From positions 1 through 50,276 of the forward strand of contig JADLHF010000265.1 in the NCBI GenBank assembly GCA_020848935.1: DNA of 50,276 nt, read 5' to 3'. The notes beneath the pieces were generated by a model. That model made no database searches. It saw only the letters and a program-made list of their open reading frames with translations, and was not told the origin of the DNA. The stretch comes from Acetobacteraceae bacterium (GTDB taxonomy: Bacteria > Pseudomonadota > Alphaproteobacteria > Acetobacterales > Acetobacteraceae). Below, piece by piece: positions 8,022 through 16,447 of this stretch (within the stretch, counting starts at the first letter, position 1; every line of letters starts with the position of its first letter). A program made the position numbers and the translations under genes.

Positions 8022-8846
8022 ATGCGAATCGCGATCACCCACACCACCACCTATCGCAGCACCGGCGCGTCGCGCGCCATCCAGGCGCTGCGCCTGACGC
8101 CGCCGGCCGGCCCGTCGCAGGCGGTGCTGTCGTGGCAGGTGCGCACGCAAGGTGCCGGCGCCCCGTTGCGCTACACTGACGCGTTCGGCAATGCCGTGGA
8201 ACTCGTTGCCTCCCAGGGTCCGGTGACCGACGTGGAGATCGTCGCCGAAGGGGTGGTGGAGACCACGGAGACCGCCGGCGTTGTCGGTCACACTGGCGAG
8301 GCCATGGCCCCCGCGGTATGCCTGCGCCAGACCAGGCTGACCGAACCCGACGACGCCATCCGCACCTTCGCCGAGTCCTGCCGGCGCCACGGCATCCTGG
8401 CCAGCCTGCACGCGATTCTGGACGGGCTGCACGAGCAGGTCGCCTACGACACCACGGCAACGACCAGCGAAACCACGGCCGCCGCCGCCTTCGCCGCCCG
8501 CCGCGGAGTGTGCCAGGACCACGCCCACATCTTCATCGCCGCCGCCCGCACGCTGGGCATCCCGGCGCGCTATGTCACCGGCTACATGCTGACCGATGGC
8601 GGCGAGTCCGTCGCCCACCACGCCTGGGCCGAAGCGCTGGCGCCGGATCTCGGCTGGATCGGCTTCGATCCGGCAAACGGCCAGTGCCCGACCGACCGCT
8701 ATATCCGCCTGGCCATCGGCCTGGACGCCATCGAGGCCGCGCCAGTGCGTGGCATGCGACTGGGTGGGGCAAGCGAGCAGATGGAGGTGGTGGTGTCGGT
8801 GGCCCAGCAGGGGCAATCGCAATCGCAGAGCCAAAAGCAGCAGTAG
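8022..8846 (+). CDS. Transglutaminase-like cysteine protease family protein
   Basis: 274 residues with an N-terminal beta-rich domain (bacterial transglutaminase N-terminal type, about 1-90) followed by a transglutaminase core. The catalytic triad is visible: C164 in RRGVCQDHAH, H200 in HHAWAE and D216 in GFDPANG. Bacterial members are usually proteases or amidases rather than cross-linking enzymes. It closes the ATP-grasp/alpha-E operon; one member may make an amide bond and another break it, but that is inference. The C-terminal tail (about 255-274) is rich in Q and S. ATG 8022 is preferred to TTG 8019 because GAGGGA lies just upstream. An AT-rich repeat starts 38 bp after the stop. Confidence 0.9.
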   Translation: MRIAITHTTTYRSTGASRAIQALRLTPPAGPSQAVLSWQVRTQGAGAPLRYTDAFGNAVELVASQGPVTDVEIVAEGVVETTETAGVVGHTGEAMAPAVCLRQTRLTEPDDAIRTFAESCRRHGILASLHAILDGLHEQVAYDTTATTSETTAAAAFAARRGVCQDHAHIFIAAARTLGIPARYVTGYMLTDGGESVAHHAWAEALAPDLGWIGFDPANGQCPTDRYIRLAIGLDAIEAAPVRGMRLGGASEQMEVVVSVAQQGQSQSQSQKQQ

Positions 8847-8884
8847 CGCGGGTTCGCCAAAGTTGAATGAAGTGAGAAGAAGAA

Positions 8885-9002
8885 GTTCTTTTTTGAAAAA
8901 AGAACCAAAAAACTTTATCAATGATGCCCTGAGGCACCGATGGTGCCAACCGATGAATAATGTCGAAAAATCTTTTTGCTTCTTTTTCTTCAGAAAAAGA
9001 AG
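8885..9002 (+). repeat. AT-rich two-hairpin element, copy 1
   Basis: 118 bp. The left hairpin (8885-8905) has arms GTTCTTTTTT and AAAAAAGAAC. The right hairpin (8979-9002) has arms CTTCTTTTTCT and AGAAAAAGAAG with a two-base loop. Each is followed inward by a conserved tail (CAAAAAACTTTAT and, on the other strand, CAAAAAGATTTTT). The spacer contains a GGCACC-GAT-GGTGCC stem (8933-8947). It lies between convergent genes, 8 bp from the ampG-like stop. It resembles a REPIN or 3'-end element. Confidence 0.85.
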
Positions 9003-9010
9003 ACCTTCCC

Positions 9011-10282
9011 TTACCTACTCTTGACGCGACCACTCAAGCCCTGCGGCATCGGTGGAAAGTGCCGCAGGATCACGAGCATCAGCACCATCGACGGCAGGGC
9101 GGAGAACATTGCCACGCTGTAGAACGCCGTCCAGCCCAGGGCCTGGGCGCCGAAGCCCGACAGGCCGCCCAGGGTATGGGACGCCATTGCCGCGATTGAC
9201 GACAACAGGGCGTATTGGGTGGCGGTGAAGCGCAGGGTGCACAGGCTGGAGAGGTAGGCGATGAAGGCGGCCATCGCCATCGCCTGCACAAAGGCTTCCA
9301 GCGCCACGGTGGTGTAGAGCAGGGCCGTATTCCCCGGGTGCAGGGTCAGCACGACGTAGAGCGACATGAAGCCCATCTGGGTGAAGCCGGTGGCGATCAG
9401 TGCCCGGCCCATGCCGAGCCAGGCGACCAGGGTGCCGCCCATGGCGTAGCCCAGCAGGGTGCAGGTGAGGGAGATCGGCCCGGTTGCCAGCGCCACCGTC
9501 GCCCGATCGAATCCGAGCGCGCGATAGAGCGGGGCGAGCATTTTCCCGGCCAGCGCCTCGTCCAGGTAGAACAGCGCGACATAGGCCAAGACCAGCCAGG
9601 CGCCGGGGCGGGCGAGGAAGTCGCGCAGCGGCTCCACGATCGCCGCGGCCACGCGCGCACCCAAGCGGGAAGGGGCAGGCGGGGTTTCGGGGGGTTCCGG
9701 CTCACCGGCGAGCAGCGTGACGCCGAGGCCGATGACGAACAGGCCGGCGACGCCCAGCAAGGCGCCGTGCCAGCCCAGCCAGCCGACACTGGCGATGACG
9801 CCGGCGCCGGAGGTCAGCATGGCGGCGCGATAGCCCAGCACATAGGCACCGAGCGCGGGACCCTGGCTGTCGGGCGGGAAGGTCTCGATGCGCCAGGCGT
9901 CGATCACGATGTCCTGGCTGGCCGACAGGAAGGCGATGCCGGCGGCGATCAGGAAGGTGGGCAACGGGTGGATGTGCGGGCTGGAGAACGCCAGGGCGGC
10001 GATGGCCAGTGCCAGGGCTGGCTGGATTGCCGCCAGCCAGCCACGCCGTCGGCCAAGGAAGGCCAGTGGCGCACGCTGGTCGAGCAGCGGGGACCAGAGG
10101 AATTTCAGCGTGTAGGCGAGGCCGATATTGGCGGTCAGCCCGATGGCGGCCAGGGAGATGCCGCCCTCGGCGAGCCACTGGGTGAGGGTGAAGCCCGAGA
10201 GCGGCAAGGGCAGGCCGGCGAAGTAGCCGAAGGCGGCCATGGTGAACAGGCGGCGGTCGCGCAGGAAGGGCGGCAATGTCAT
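9011..10282 (-). CDS. AmpG-like MFS permease
   Basis: 423 residues with about twelve membrane segments. The N-terminal GYFAGLPLPLSGFTLTQWLAEGGI and the segment AYTLKFLWSPLLDQ match the AmpG family, whose known members import anhydro-muropeptides released from peptidoglycan across the inner membrane. The IVIDAWRIETFPPDSQG loop after helix 4 is also AmpG-like. ATG 10282 (MTLPPFLRDRR) is chosen because AGGA precedes it and the protein then has normal length; the open frame extends upstream but would overlap the divergent MFS gene. The exact substrate is inferred from family only. Confidence 0.82.
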   Translation of the reverse strand: MTLPPFLRDRRLFTMAAFGYFAGLPLPLSGFTLTQWLAEGGISLAAIGLTANIGLAYTLKFLWSPLLDQRAPLAFLGRRRGWLAAIQPALALAIAALAFSSPHIHPLPTFLIAAGIAFLSASQDIVIDAWRIETFPPDSQGPALGAYVLGYRAAMLTSGAGVIASVGWLGWHGALLGVAGLFVIGLGVTLLAGEPEPPETPPAPSRLGARVAAAIVEPLRDFLARPGAWLVLAYVALFYLDEALAGKMLAPLYRALGFDRATVALATGPISLTCTLLGYAMGGTLVAWLGMGRALIATGFTQMGFMSLYVVLTLHPGNTALLYTTVALEAFVQAMAMAAFIAYLSSLCTLRFTATQYALLSSIAAMASHTLGGLSGFGAQALGWTAFYSVAMFSALPSMVLMLVILRHFPPMPQGLSGRVKSR

Positions 10283-10351
10283 GGTGCCATCCTGCCCGGT
10301 GGCGCCGCGTCGGTTCCAGGGCGATTGACCAACAGGTGGCGGAGCCGGGTC

Positions 10352-11590
10352 ATGCTGGTGGGTGAGGAATGGTGGCGGCCATTGCCGCCGGGGGTCTCGG
10401 GGGACGTGAAGCGGCTGCTGGCCGCGCGCGCCCTGCGGGCGTTCGTGGATGGGATGGTGGCGATCCTGTTGCCGATCCATCTGCATGAGCGGGGGTTTTC
10501 GCCGCTGGCAATCGGCGCATTGCTGACGGCGACCCTGGTGGGATCGGCGCTGTGCACCCTGGCGGTGGGGTGGCTGGCGCATCGGGGCAGCCGGCGTCGT
10601 TGGCTGGCCGGGGCCTGCGCGTTGATGGCCGCGACGGGGGTTGGCTTCGCGGTGGCCGGCGAGTTCTGGGTGCTGCTGGCGGTGGCGTTCCTGGGAACGC
10701 TGAACCCGAGCAGCGGGGATGTCAGCCTGTTCCTGCCGCTGGAGCATACGGCGCTGGCGCAGGCGGTGGCGCCAGTGCGGCGAACGGCGGTGTTCGCCCG
10801 GTATAGCTTGGCGGGCACGTTGGCGGGGGCCGTGGGAACACTGGCCGCATCGTGGCCGCATGCGATCGGGGCCGGGTTGGGGATGGGCGCGCAGGCCGTG
10901 ATGGCTGGGGTGTTCCTGCTGTACTCGGCGTGCGCGCTGGGGGCGTGGGCATTGTACCGGCCGCTTTCGCCGGCGGTTGAGACGCCGGTGGCGGAGGGAC
11001 CGAGGGTGGCGCTGGGGCCGTCGCGGCGGATTGTCTTTGGGCTGTCCGGGTTGTTTGCGCTGGACAGCCTGGGCAGCGGCTTCTTCGTGCAGTCGCTGCT
11101 GGCGCTGTGGCTGTACGACACCTTCGATCTGTCACTGCCGACGACGGCCGCGATCCTGTTCTGGGCCGGGCTGTGTTCGGCGGTCTCGTACCTGGCGGCG
11201 GTGCCCCTGGCAGCGCGGATCGGCTTGATCAACACGATGGTGTTCACGCACCTGCCGTCGAGCCTGATGGTGATGGCGTTGCCGTTCGCACCGAATCTCG
11301 CCGTGGCCATTGCACTGCTGCTGGCGCGCGCTGCGCTGTCGAACATGGATGTGCCGACGCGCACTTCCTATGTGATGGCAGTGGTGACGCCGGCGGAGCG
11401 ACCGGCCGCGGCCAGCATGACGGCCACGGCCAAGAGCCTGGCCGCCGCCGTCGGCCCGGCGCTGGCAGGCTGGCTGATGACGGCGTCGGCATTTGCCTGG
11501 CCGCTGCTGATTGGTGGCGCAATGAAGGCCAGCTACGATCTGTTGCTGCTGTGGCGCTTTCAGCGGGTGAAGCCGCCCGAGGAACGGTAG
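10352..11590 (+). CDS. MFS transporter
   Basis: 412 residues with about twelve hydrophobic segments and a central cytoplasmic loop near 190-215. The first helix pair includes ALRAFVDGMVAILLPIHLHERG, and a GxLADRxGRR-like loop appears as GWLAHRGSRRRW (about 71-82). It belongs to the major facilitator superfamily and is most likely an exporter of small molecules, but no substrate can be named. ATG 10352 is chosen because it gives the family's usual length; the much longer open frame to 9215 runs antisense through the AmpG-like gene. The two MFS genes are divergent, sharing a 69 bp promoter region. Confidence 0.8.
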   Translation: MLVGEEWWRPLPPGVSGDVKRLLAARALRAFVDGMVAILLPIHLHERGFSPLAIGALLTATLVGSALCTLAVGWLAHRGSRRRWLAGACALMAATGVGFAVAGEFWVLLAVAFLGTLNPSSGDVSLFLPLEHTALAQAVAPVRRTAVFARYSLAGTLAGAVGTLAASWPHAIGAGLGMGAQAVMAGVFLLYSACALGAWALYRPLSPAVETPVAEGPRVALGPSRRIVFGLSGLFALDSLGSGFFVQSLLALWLYDTFDLSLPTTAAILFWAGLCSAVSYLAAVPLAARIGLINTMVFTHLPSSLMVMALPFAPNLAVAIALLLARAALSNMDVPTRTSYVMAVVTPAERPAAASMTATAKSLAAAVGPALAGWLMTASAFAWPLLIGGAMKASYDLLLLWRFQRVKPPEER

Positions 11591-11665
11591 CACTGTCGCC
11601 GGCACGTCGCCCTCTCGCCAAGCGCGGTACAATCCGCCATGTCGGGGCTCCCGAGGAGAAGTGCG

Positions 11666-13228
11666 ATGACCGACATCCTGATCGCCCGCGGCGATGCGCC
11701 CTGCCTGCTGCATCTGTCCACCGCCAACCGCCACGGCCTGATCGCCGGCGCCACCGGCACCGGCAAGACGGTCACGCTGCAGGTGATGGCCGAGGCGTTC
11801 TCGGCGGCCGGCGTGCCGGTCTTCTGTGCCGATATCAAGGGCGACCTGTCGGGCATCGCCATGCCCGGGCGGCCGAACCCGAAGCTGGAAGCCCGGGCGG
11901 CAAGGCTGGGTGTCGCGGACTACAGCTATCGCGCCGCGCCGGCCGTGTTCTGGGATGTCTTTGGCAACCAGGGCCACCCGGTTCGCGCCACGGTGGCCGA
12001 AATGGGTCCGGTGCTGTTGGCGCGGATGCTGGAACTGACCGACGCGCAGGAGGGCGTGCTGAACATCGCCTTCGCCCTCGCCGACACCGAGGGCCTGTTG
12101 CTGCTCGACTTCAAGGATCTCCGCGCCATCCTCGGCCACGTCGCGGAACGCGCCAGCGAACTCGGCACCGAATACGGCAATGTTTCCAAAGCCAGCGTCG
12201 GCACCATCCAAAGAAAGCTCCTGGTGCTGGACCAGCAGGACGGCGAGAGCTTCTTCGGCGAGCCGGCACTCGCCCTGTCCGACCTGATGCTGCTGACCCC
12301 GGACGGACGCGGAGCGGTGAACATCCTGGCCGCCGACAAGCTGATCCAGGCCCCCCGCCTCTATGCCACCTTCCTGCTGTGGCTGCTGTCCGAACTGTTC
12401 GAGCAACTTCCGGAAGTCGGCGACCTGGACAAGCCCAAGCTGGTGTTCTTCTTCGACGAAGCCCACCTTCTGTTCCGCGACGCCCCGAAAGGCCTGGTGG
12501 AGAAGGTCGAACAGGTGGTGCGGCTGATCCGCAGCAAGGGCGTGGGCGTCTATTTCGTGACGCAAAACCCGCTCGACCTGCCGCAGACCGTGCTCGCCCA
12601 GCTCGGCAACCGCGTCCAGCACGCCCTGCGCGCCTTCACCCCGGCCGACCAGAAAGCCGTGCGCGCGGCGGCCGAGACCTTCCGGGCCAACCCGCGCCTG
12701 AACGTCGCCCAGGCGATCACCGAGCTTGAGGTGGGCGAGGCGCTGGTCTCCCTGCTCGACGATCGCGGCATCCCCGGCATCGTCCAGCGCGCCAAGGTGG
12801 CCCCGCCGCGCAGCCGTATGGGGCCGGTCACGGCTGAGGAGCGTGCCGATCTGATCTCCCGCTCGCCGCTGGCCGGACGTTACGAGGCGGCACTGGATCG
12901 GGAATCGGCCTATGAATTGCTGAACGATCGCGCCCAGGGGATTGCCGAAGCCACCCCGCAGCCGGCAAGAGTCGACGCCGGCAACCCCTGGGGCGCTGCC
13001 GCCGTCGCCCCGGAGCCGCCGCGCCGCGCTGCCTACGACCCGCCAGCCCGAGCCCGCCGCGCGCCCGAACCCGCCGCCCCCGCCGACCCGCTGATGGCCA
13101 TGCTCCTCGGCAGCGGCCGCCGCGAGGGCGTCGGCGAGGCCTTCGCCAAATCGATCGCCCGCAGTCTCGGCGGCCAGGTCGGCCGAAGCGTGGTGCGCGG
13201 GCTGCTGGGATCGATCCTCAGGCGTTAG
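11666..13228 (+). CDS. HerA-like ATPase, DUF853 family
   Basis: 520 residues. The Walker A motif GATGTGKT is at 28-35 in the segment ANRHGLIAGATGTGKTVTLQ, and the Walker B motif LVFFFDEAHLLF is near 258. YFVTQNPLDLP is a sensor-like motif, and the protein ends in a proline/alanine-rich linker and a short SLGGQVGRSVVRGLLGSILRR tail. Members of DUF853 resemble the C-terminal half of HerA/FtsK-type DNA translocases, but the cellular role is unproven; no NurA-type nuclease gene is adjacent. ATG 11666 has GAGGAGAAG upstream, so the ATG at 11639 is less likely. The stop overlaps the convergent gene's stop by 4 bp. Confidence 0.85.
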   Translation: MTDILIARGDAPCLLHLSTANRHGLIAGATGTGKTVTLQVMAEAFSAAGVPVFCADIKGDLSGIAMPGRPNPKLEARAARLGVADYSYRAAPAVFWDVFGNQGHPVRATVAEMGPVLLARMLELTDAQEGVLNIAFALADTEGLLLLDFKDLRAILGHVAERASELGTEYGNVSKASVGTIQRKLLVLDQQDGESFFGEPALALSDLMLLTPDGRGAVNILAADKLIQAPRLYATFLLWLLSELFEQLPEVGDLDKPKLVFFFDEAHLLFRDAPKGLVEKVEQVVRLIRSKGVGVYFVTQNPLDLPQTVLAQLGNRVQHALRAFTPADQKAVRAAAETFRANPRLNVAQAITELEVGEALVSLLDDRGIPGIVQRAKVAPPRSRMGPVTAEERADLISRSPLAGRYEAALDRESAYELLNDRAQGIAEATPQPARVDAGNPWGAAAVAPEPPRRAAYDPPARARRAPEPAAPADPLMAMLLGSGRREGVGEAFAKSIARSLGGQVGRSVVRGLLGSILRR

Positions 13229-14760
13229 CCCGCCAGCTCCGGCACTCGCCGCAGCAACGCCGCGTGAAGCTCGCCCCGCCGTGACCACAGGTCGCGATAC
13301 CACTGCACCCGCGCCCGCACTTGATAGGCGAGCATGCGATGCTGCGCGATATCCGCCCGCCCGCGCTCGGCCAGGGCGCACGCGGCATCGGGATCGGCCA
13401 CCACCCGCATCAGCCGGTCGTACAGCCCCGTCGGCCCATCGAAGATCAGCCCGGTTTCACCGTCGTTGATGCTCTGGCCATAAACCACCGGCGACGCCAG
13501 GGCCACCGCCCGGTGCGAGGCGGCCTCCAGGTATTTCAGGTCGGATTTGCAGCGGTTGAACAGCGTATCGCGCAGCGGCATGAACGACACCTCGCAGCGC
13601 GCCAGGATGTCCAGGTAGCCGGAATAGTCGCATAGCGGGGTGAACACCTTGTGCGGCGTGGCCAGCGCGTCGAAGAAGGCCCGGTCGGCGATGACATGAA
13701 AGCGCAGCGCGCCCCCGCTGTCCGCCGCCGCGGCGTCCAGCGCCTCGACATAGCCAGGCCAGTCCTCCTCGCGGTTCAGCGCGGCAAACAGCATGGTGAC
13801 CTGGCCGGGCACGGCAAAATTCGCCGGCGCCGGCAGGCGGCGAATGGCGTTGGCAAATACCGCGACCTCCTGATTCTCCCGCCCGAACACCTCGGCCAAA
13901 GCCGGGGTGGAGGTCTGGATGGCATGCACGGCCCTGAAATTCTGGACGTCGGACCGGTATAGAATCGGAATCTGCGAGGGGTGGTCGTCGAACTCGCATA
14001 CCACCAGCCAGCCACGTACCATCAGGCTACGCAGTTTCGCCAACCCCTCGGCGCCCAGCAACGCCGGGCGATGCAGGATGAAGATGCCGGCGGCGCCGTC
14101 GAGAAATGGCACGGCCTCGAACTGGTTGGTGATATCGGCGGCAATCGTCGGCTCGGTGGACAGCGCCGCCATCGGCTCCACCACCCGAACCTGGCTGACC
14201 CCGCCAATGGGCGGCAGCATGCTGGAGAACACGCGCAGCGGCGGCACCGGAGCTGCGGTGACCCGCCAAGTCACAAGGTCCGCGCCGCCCAGCGTGAGCG
14301 CCTCGGCGTCCACGGGATGCAGGCCCGCATCCGTGAGCAGGGCATGCTGCGCCGCCTGGTTGGCCGATGCCAGCCAGGCCACCAGCACGCCCGCTTCCGC
14401 CAGGCTGCGGCCCAGTTCGTTCAGCAACTCGCCGGGCGCGGCCAGCCGTTCCACCAGCCCGGGACCCAGCAGGATGCAGTCGGCCGGCGGCAGGGGCGGC
14501 AACGGCCCGGGCTCGGGGGCCAGGCAATAGACCTCGTCCAAGATTGCGGCCGCGCGAGCGGCCAGCGCCGGATCCGCCTCGATGCCGATCAGCCGCGCCC
14601 GCGGGTTGCGGTCGCGAAACGCCGCGACCGCCCGCCCATCGCCGCAGCCGAGATGGACCACCAACCCGGCGGAAAGCGGTATCTTGTCGGCGAGGCATGG
14701 CGTTTCGGCCAAGGGGGCAGCCAGGGCCGTTCCTGGCCCATCATGGCGTGGGGGCAACAT
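13225..14760 (-). CDS. Methyltransferase-glycosyltransferase fusion protein
   Basis: 511 residues in two parts. The N-terminal 1-170 has SAM-binding features: VVHLGCGDGRAVAAF (about 34-48) with IGIEAD after strand 2. The C-terminal 185-511 resembles family 4-type glycosyltransferases, with a PPIGGVSQVRVVEP opening, CEFDDHP, and a late DLKYLEAASHRAVALASPVVYG donor-site region, where a conserved acidic residue would contact the nucleotide sugar. Proteins of this layout usually decorate cell-surface polysaccharide or glycoprotein in the cytoplasm. No other surface-polysaccharide genes are adjacent, so the acceptor is unknown. It is convergent with the HerA-like gene and divergent from the GNAT gene. 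Confidence 0.75.
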   Translation of the reverse strand: MLPPRHDGPGTALAAPLAETPCLADKIPLSAGLVVHLGCGDGRAVAAFRDRNPRARLIGIEADPALAARAAAILDEVYCLAPEPGPLPPLPPADCILLGPGLVERLAAPGELLNELGRSLAEAGVLVAWLASANQAAQHALLTDAGLHPVDAEALTLGGADLVTWRVTAAPVPPLRVFSSMLPPIGGVSQVRVVEPMAALSTEPTIAADITNQFEAVPFLDGAAGIFILHRPALLGAEGLAKLRSLMVRGWLVVCEFDDHPSQIPILYRSDVQNFRAVHAIQTSTPALAEVFGRENQEVAVFANAIRRLPAPANFAVPGQVTMLFAALNREEDWPGYVEALDAAAADSGGALRFHVIADRAFFDALATPHKVFTPLCDYSGYLDILARCEVSFMPLRDTLFNRCKSDLKYLEAASHRAVALASPVVYGQSINDGETGLIFDGPTGLYDRLMRVVADPDAACALAERGRADIAQHRMLAYQVRARVQWYRDLWSRRGELHAALLRRVPELAG

Positions 14761-14854
14761 CGTCTCCGTCTCGCTCGCCGCAAACTACCGTGCGGCAGCC
14801 AGGCGCGGTAGTGTGACGCTCGTTGCGTATCCGACTGGCAAAGGAGGTCCCGCC

Positions 14855-15292
14855 ATGCGCATCCGCCCCGCCGATGCCACCGACACGCCAGCGGTCGCGC
14901 GCATCGTGCGCGATGCCTACACCATGTATATCGCCCGCATCGGCAAGCCGCCCGGCCCGATGCTGGACGACTACGCCGCCCTGATCCGCAGCCACTGCGT
15001 CTGGGTCGCCGGCGCCCCGGTTGCCGGCCTGATCGTGCTGCTGCCGGAAGCCGACCACCTGCTGCTGGACAACATCGCCGTCGATCCCGCCGCCCAGGGC
15101 ACCGGCATCGGCCGTGCCCTGATGCAATTCGCCGATGCCGAGGCAGCGCGGCGTGGCTACGCCGAATTGCGGCTGTACACCCACCTGATGATGACCGAGA
15201 ACATCGCGCTCTATGCCCGCACCGGTTGGACCGAGACCGGACGCGGCGAACAGAACGGCTTTTCCCGGGTGTTCTTCCGCAAGCGGCTATGA
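14855..15292 (+). CDS. GNAT family N-acetyltransferase
   Basis: 145 residues with the GNAT fold: an N-terminal MRIRPADATDTPAVARIV segment, the LDNIAVDPAAQGTGIGRAL acetyl-CoA motif (QGTGIGR at 81-87) and a C-terminal ALYARTGWTETGR. It transfers an acetyl group from acetyl-CoA to an amine of an unidentified small molecule or protein. AAGGAGG at 14841-14847 sits 7 bases before the ATG, which fixes the start against the longer open frame to 14582. The gene is single; the AT-rich element copy 2 begins 33 bp after the stop. Confidence 0.92.
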   Translation: MRIRPADATDTPAVARIVRDAYTMYIARIGKPPGPMLDDYAALIRSHCVWVAGAPVAGLIVLLPEADHLLLDNIAVDPAAQGTGIGRALMQFADAEAARRGYAELRLYTHLMMTENIALYARTGWTETGRGEQNGFSRVFFRKRL

Positions 15293-15325
15293 GGTCGGAG
15301 TGTCTCAAGAAAGAAAAAGCAAGGT

Positions 15326-15444
15326 CTTCTTTTTCTGAAGAAAAAGAAGCAAAAAAGACTTCATCCATTGTTCATCATGGGGTGACGTTGTGCCACCACA
15401 CTCCAATTATCGAAGTTTTTTGGTTCTTTTTTTCAAAAAAGAAC
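15326..15444 (-). repeat. AT-rich two-hairpin element, copy 2
   Basis: 119 bp, reverse orientation to copy 1. Hairpin 15326-15349 has arms CTTCTTTTTCT and AGAAAAAGAAG; hairpin 15423-15444 has arms GTTCTTTTTT and AAAAAAGAAC. The spacer shares the words GTTCATCA and CACACTCCAAT with copies 5 and 6 read in the same direction. It lies between convergent genes, 33 bp after the GNAT stop and 8 bp from the mtnP stop. Confidence 0.85.
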
Positions 15445-15452
15445 ATCCTGCC

Positions 15453-16337
15453 CTATCCAGCGGCAAGCACCCGCCCCGCCACCGCATCCAGCTTCGCCAA
15501 CAGCGCCGGGTCACGCTTTTCCGGTGCGGTAATCAGCGCATGATCCAGCGCGCGATCGCAGCCGGCCGGGCAGGGCCCGCGCGCCGCACCGATCAGCGGC
15601 ACCACCGCGCGCACCAGGTCGCGGGCGTGTGCCGCGTTGTCCAGCAGCACCTTCACCACTGCCTCCACGGTGACGTGGTCGTGGTCGGGGTGCCAGCAAT
15701 CGTAGTCGGTGACCATTGCCACGGTGGCGTAGCAAAGCTCTGCCTCGCGGGCGAGCTTGGCCTCCGGCATGTTCGTCATGCCGATCACCGCGCAGCCCCA
15801 GGAGCGGTAAAGTTCGCTCTCGGCCTTGGTGGAGAATTGCGGTCCTTCCATCACCAGGTAGGTGCCGCCGCGCGTCACCGGCAGGCCAATGGCGCGCGCT
15901 GCCGCCTCCGCCGCATCGCCCAGGCGCGGGCAGACCGGATGGGCCACCGAGACATGGGCCACGCAGCCAGCGCCGAAGAAGCTCTTCTCGCGGGCGAAGC
16001 TGCGGTCGATGAACTGGTCAACGATCACAAAATGCCCCGGCGGCAACTCGGCCTTCAGGCTGCCGACCGCCGACAGCGACAGCACGTCGGTGCAGCCCAT
16101 GCGCTTCAGCGCGTCGATGTTGGCGCGGTAGTTCAGGTCCGTGGGCGACAGGGCGTGGCCGCGGCCATGGCGTGGCAGGAAGACACAGCGCGTCTCACCC
16201 AGCCAGCCCTCCAGCAACTCGTCGGAGGGGTCACCCCAGGGGGTGGCGACCGTGACCCAGCGCTGCCGCTCCAGGCCCTCGATGTCATACAGGCCGGAAC
16301 CACCGATGATGCCAATGACGGGGGTGATCTCGGGCAT
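15453..16337 (-). CDS. mtnP: S-methyl-5'-thioadenosine phosphorylase
   Basis: 294 residues of the purine nucleoside phosphorylase superfamily. The N-terminal IIGGSGLYDIEGL, the phosphate-site FLPRHGRGHALSPTDLNYRANIDALK region and the purine-site EGPQFSTKAESELYR and GMTNMPEAKLAREAELCYATVAMVTDYDCW blocks are the MTAP signature. It splits methylthioadenosine into adenine and methylthioribose-1-phosphate, feeding the methionine salvage pathway. ATG 16337 follows GGAG by 7 bases; the ATG at 16349 has no such site. It follows petC in the same direction with a 110 bp gap, so it may have its own promoter. No other salvage gene is nearby. Confidence 0.94.
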   Translation of the reverse strand: MPEITPVIGIIGGSGLYDIEGLERQRWVTVATPWGDPSDELLEGWLGETRCVFLPRHGRGHALSPTDLNYRANIDALKRMGCTDVLSLSAVGSLKAELPPGHFVIVDQFIDRSFAREKSFFGAGCVAHVSVAHPVCPRLGDAAEAAARAIGLPVTRGGTYLVMEGPQFSTKAESELYRSWGCAVIGMTNMPEAKLAREAELCYATVAMVTDYDCWHPDHDHVTVEAVVKVLLDNAAHARDLVRAVVPLIGAARGPCPAGCDRALDHALITAPEKRDPALLAKLDAVAGRVLAAG

Positions 16338-16356
16338 GGCGGACTCCATCAGGCAG

Positions 16357-16395
16357 GCAAGGCCAAGGGCTTTGCCCGTCGCTCCGCGAACCGGC
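16357..16395 (-). repeat. Hairpin upstream of mtnP, possibly a decayed GC-rich repeat
   Basis: On the minus strand the gap between petC and mtnP carries GGGCAAAGCCCTTGGCCTTG. This resembles part of the GC-rich element at 26368-26390 (GGGGCAAAGCCCCTGGCC). It can fold as a 7 bp stem. It may be a remnant of that repeat or the petABC terminator region; there is no T-run. Confidence 0.3.
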
Positions 16396-16447
16396 AGGGC
16401 CCCGGGACTCCCTTGCTCAGCTCAGGGACGGGGCGCCGCCCACGTTG

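Noticed and set aside
8885-9002. Calling the AT-rich element a classical rho-independent terminator
   Set aside because: The outer stems are T/A-rich rather than GC-rich and are not followed by a clean T-run. A 3'-end role remains possible but is not shown.
8596-9033. Short open frames through the AT-rich elements coding FFKKE- or FFSEEKEAK-like peptides at each copy
   Set aside because: The same peptide appears wherever the hairpin sequence is read in one frame, on both strands. There is no ribosome site and coding potential is low; they are by-products of the repeat.
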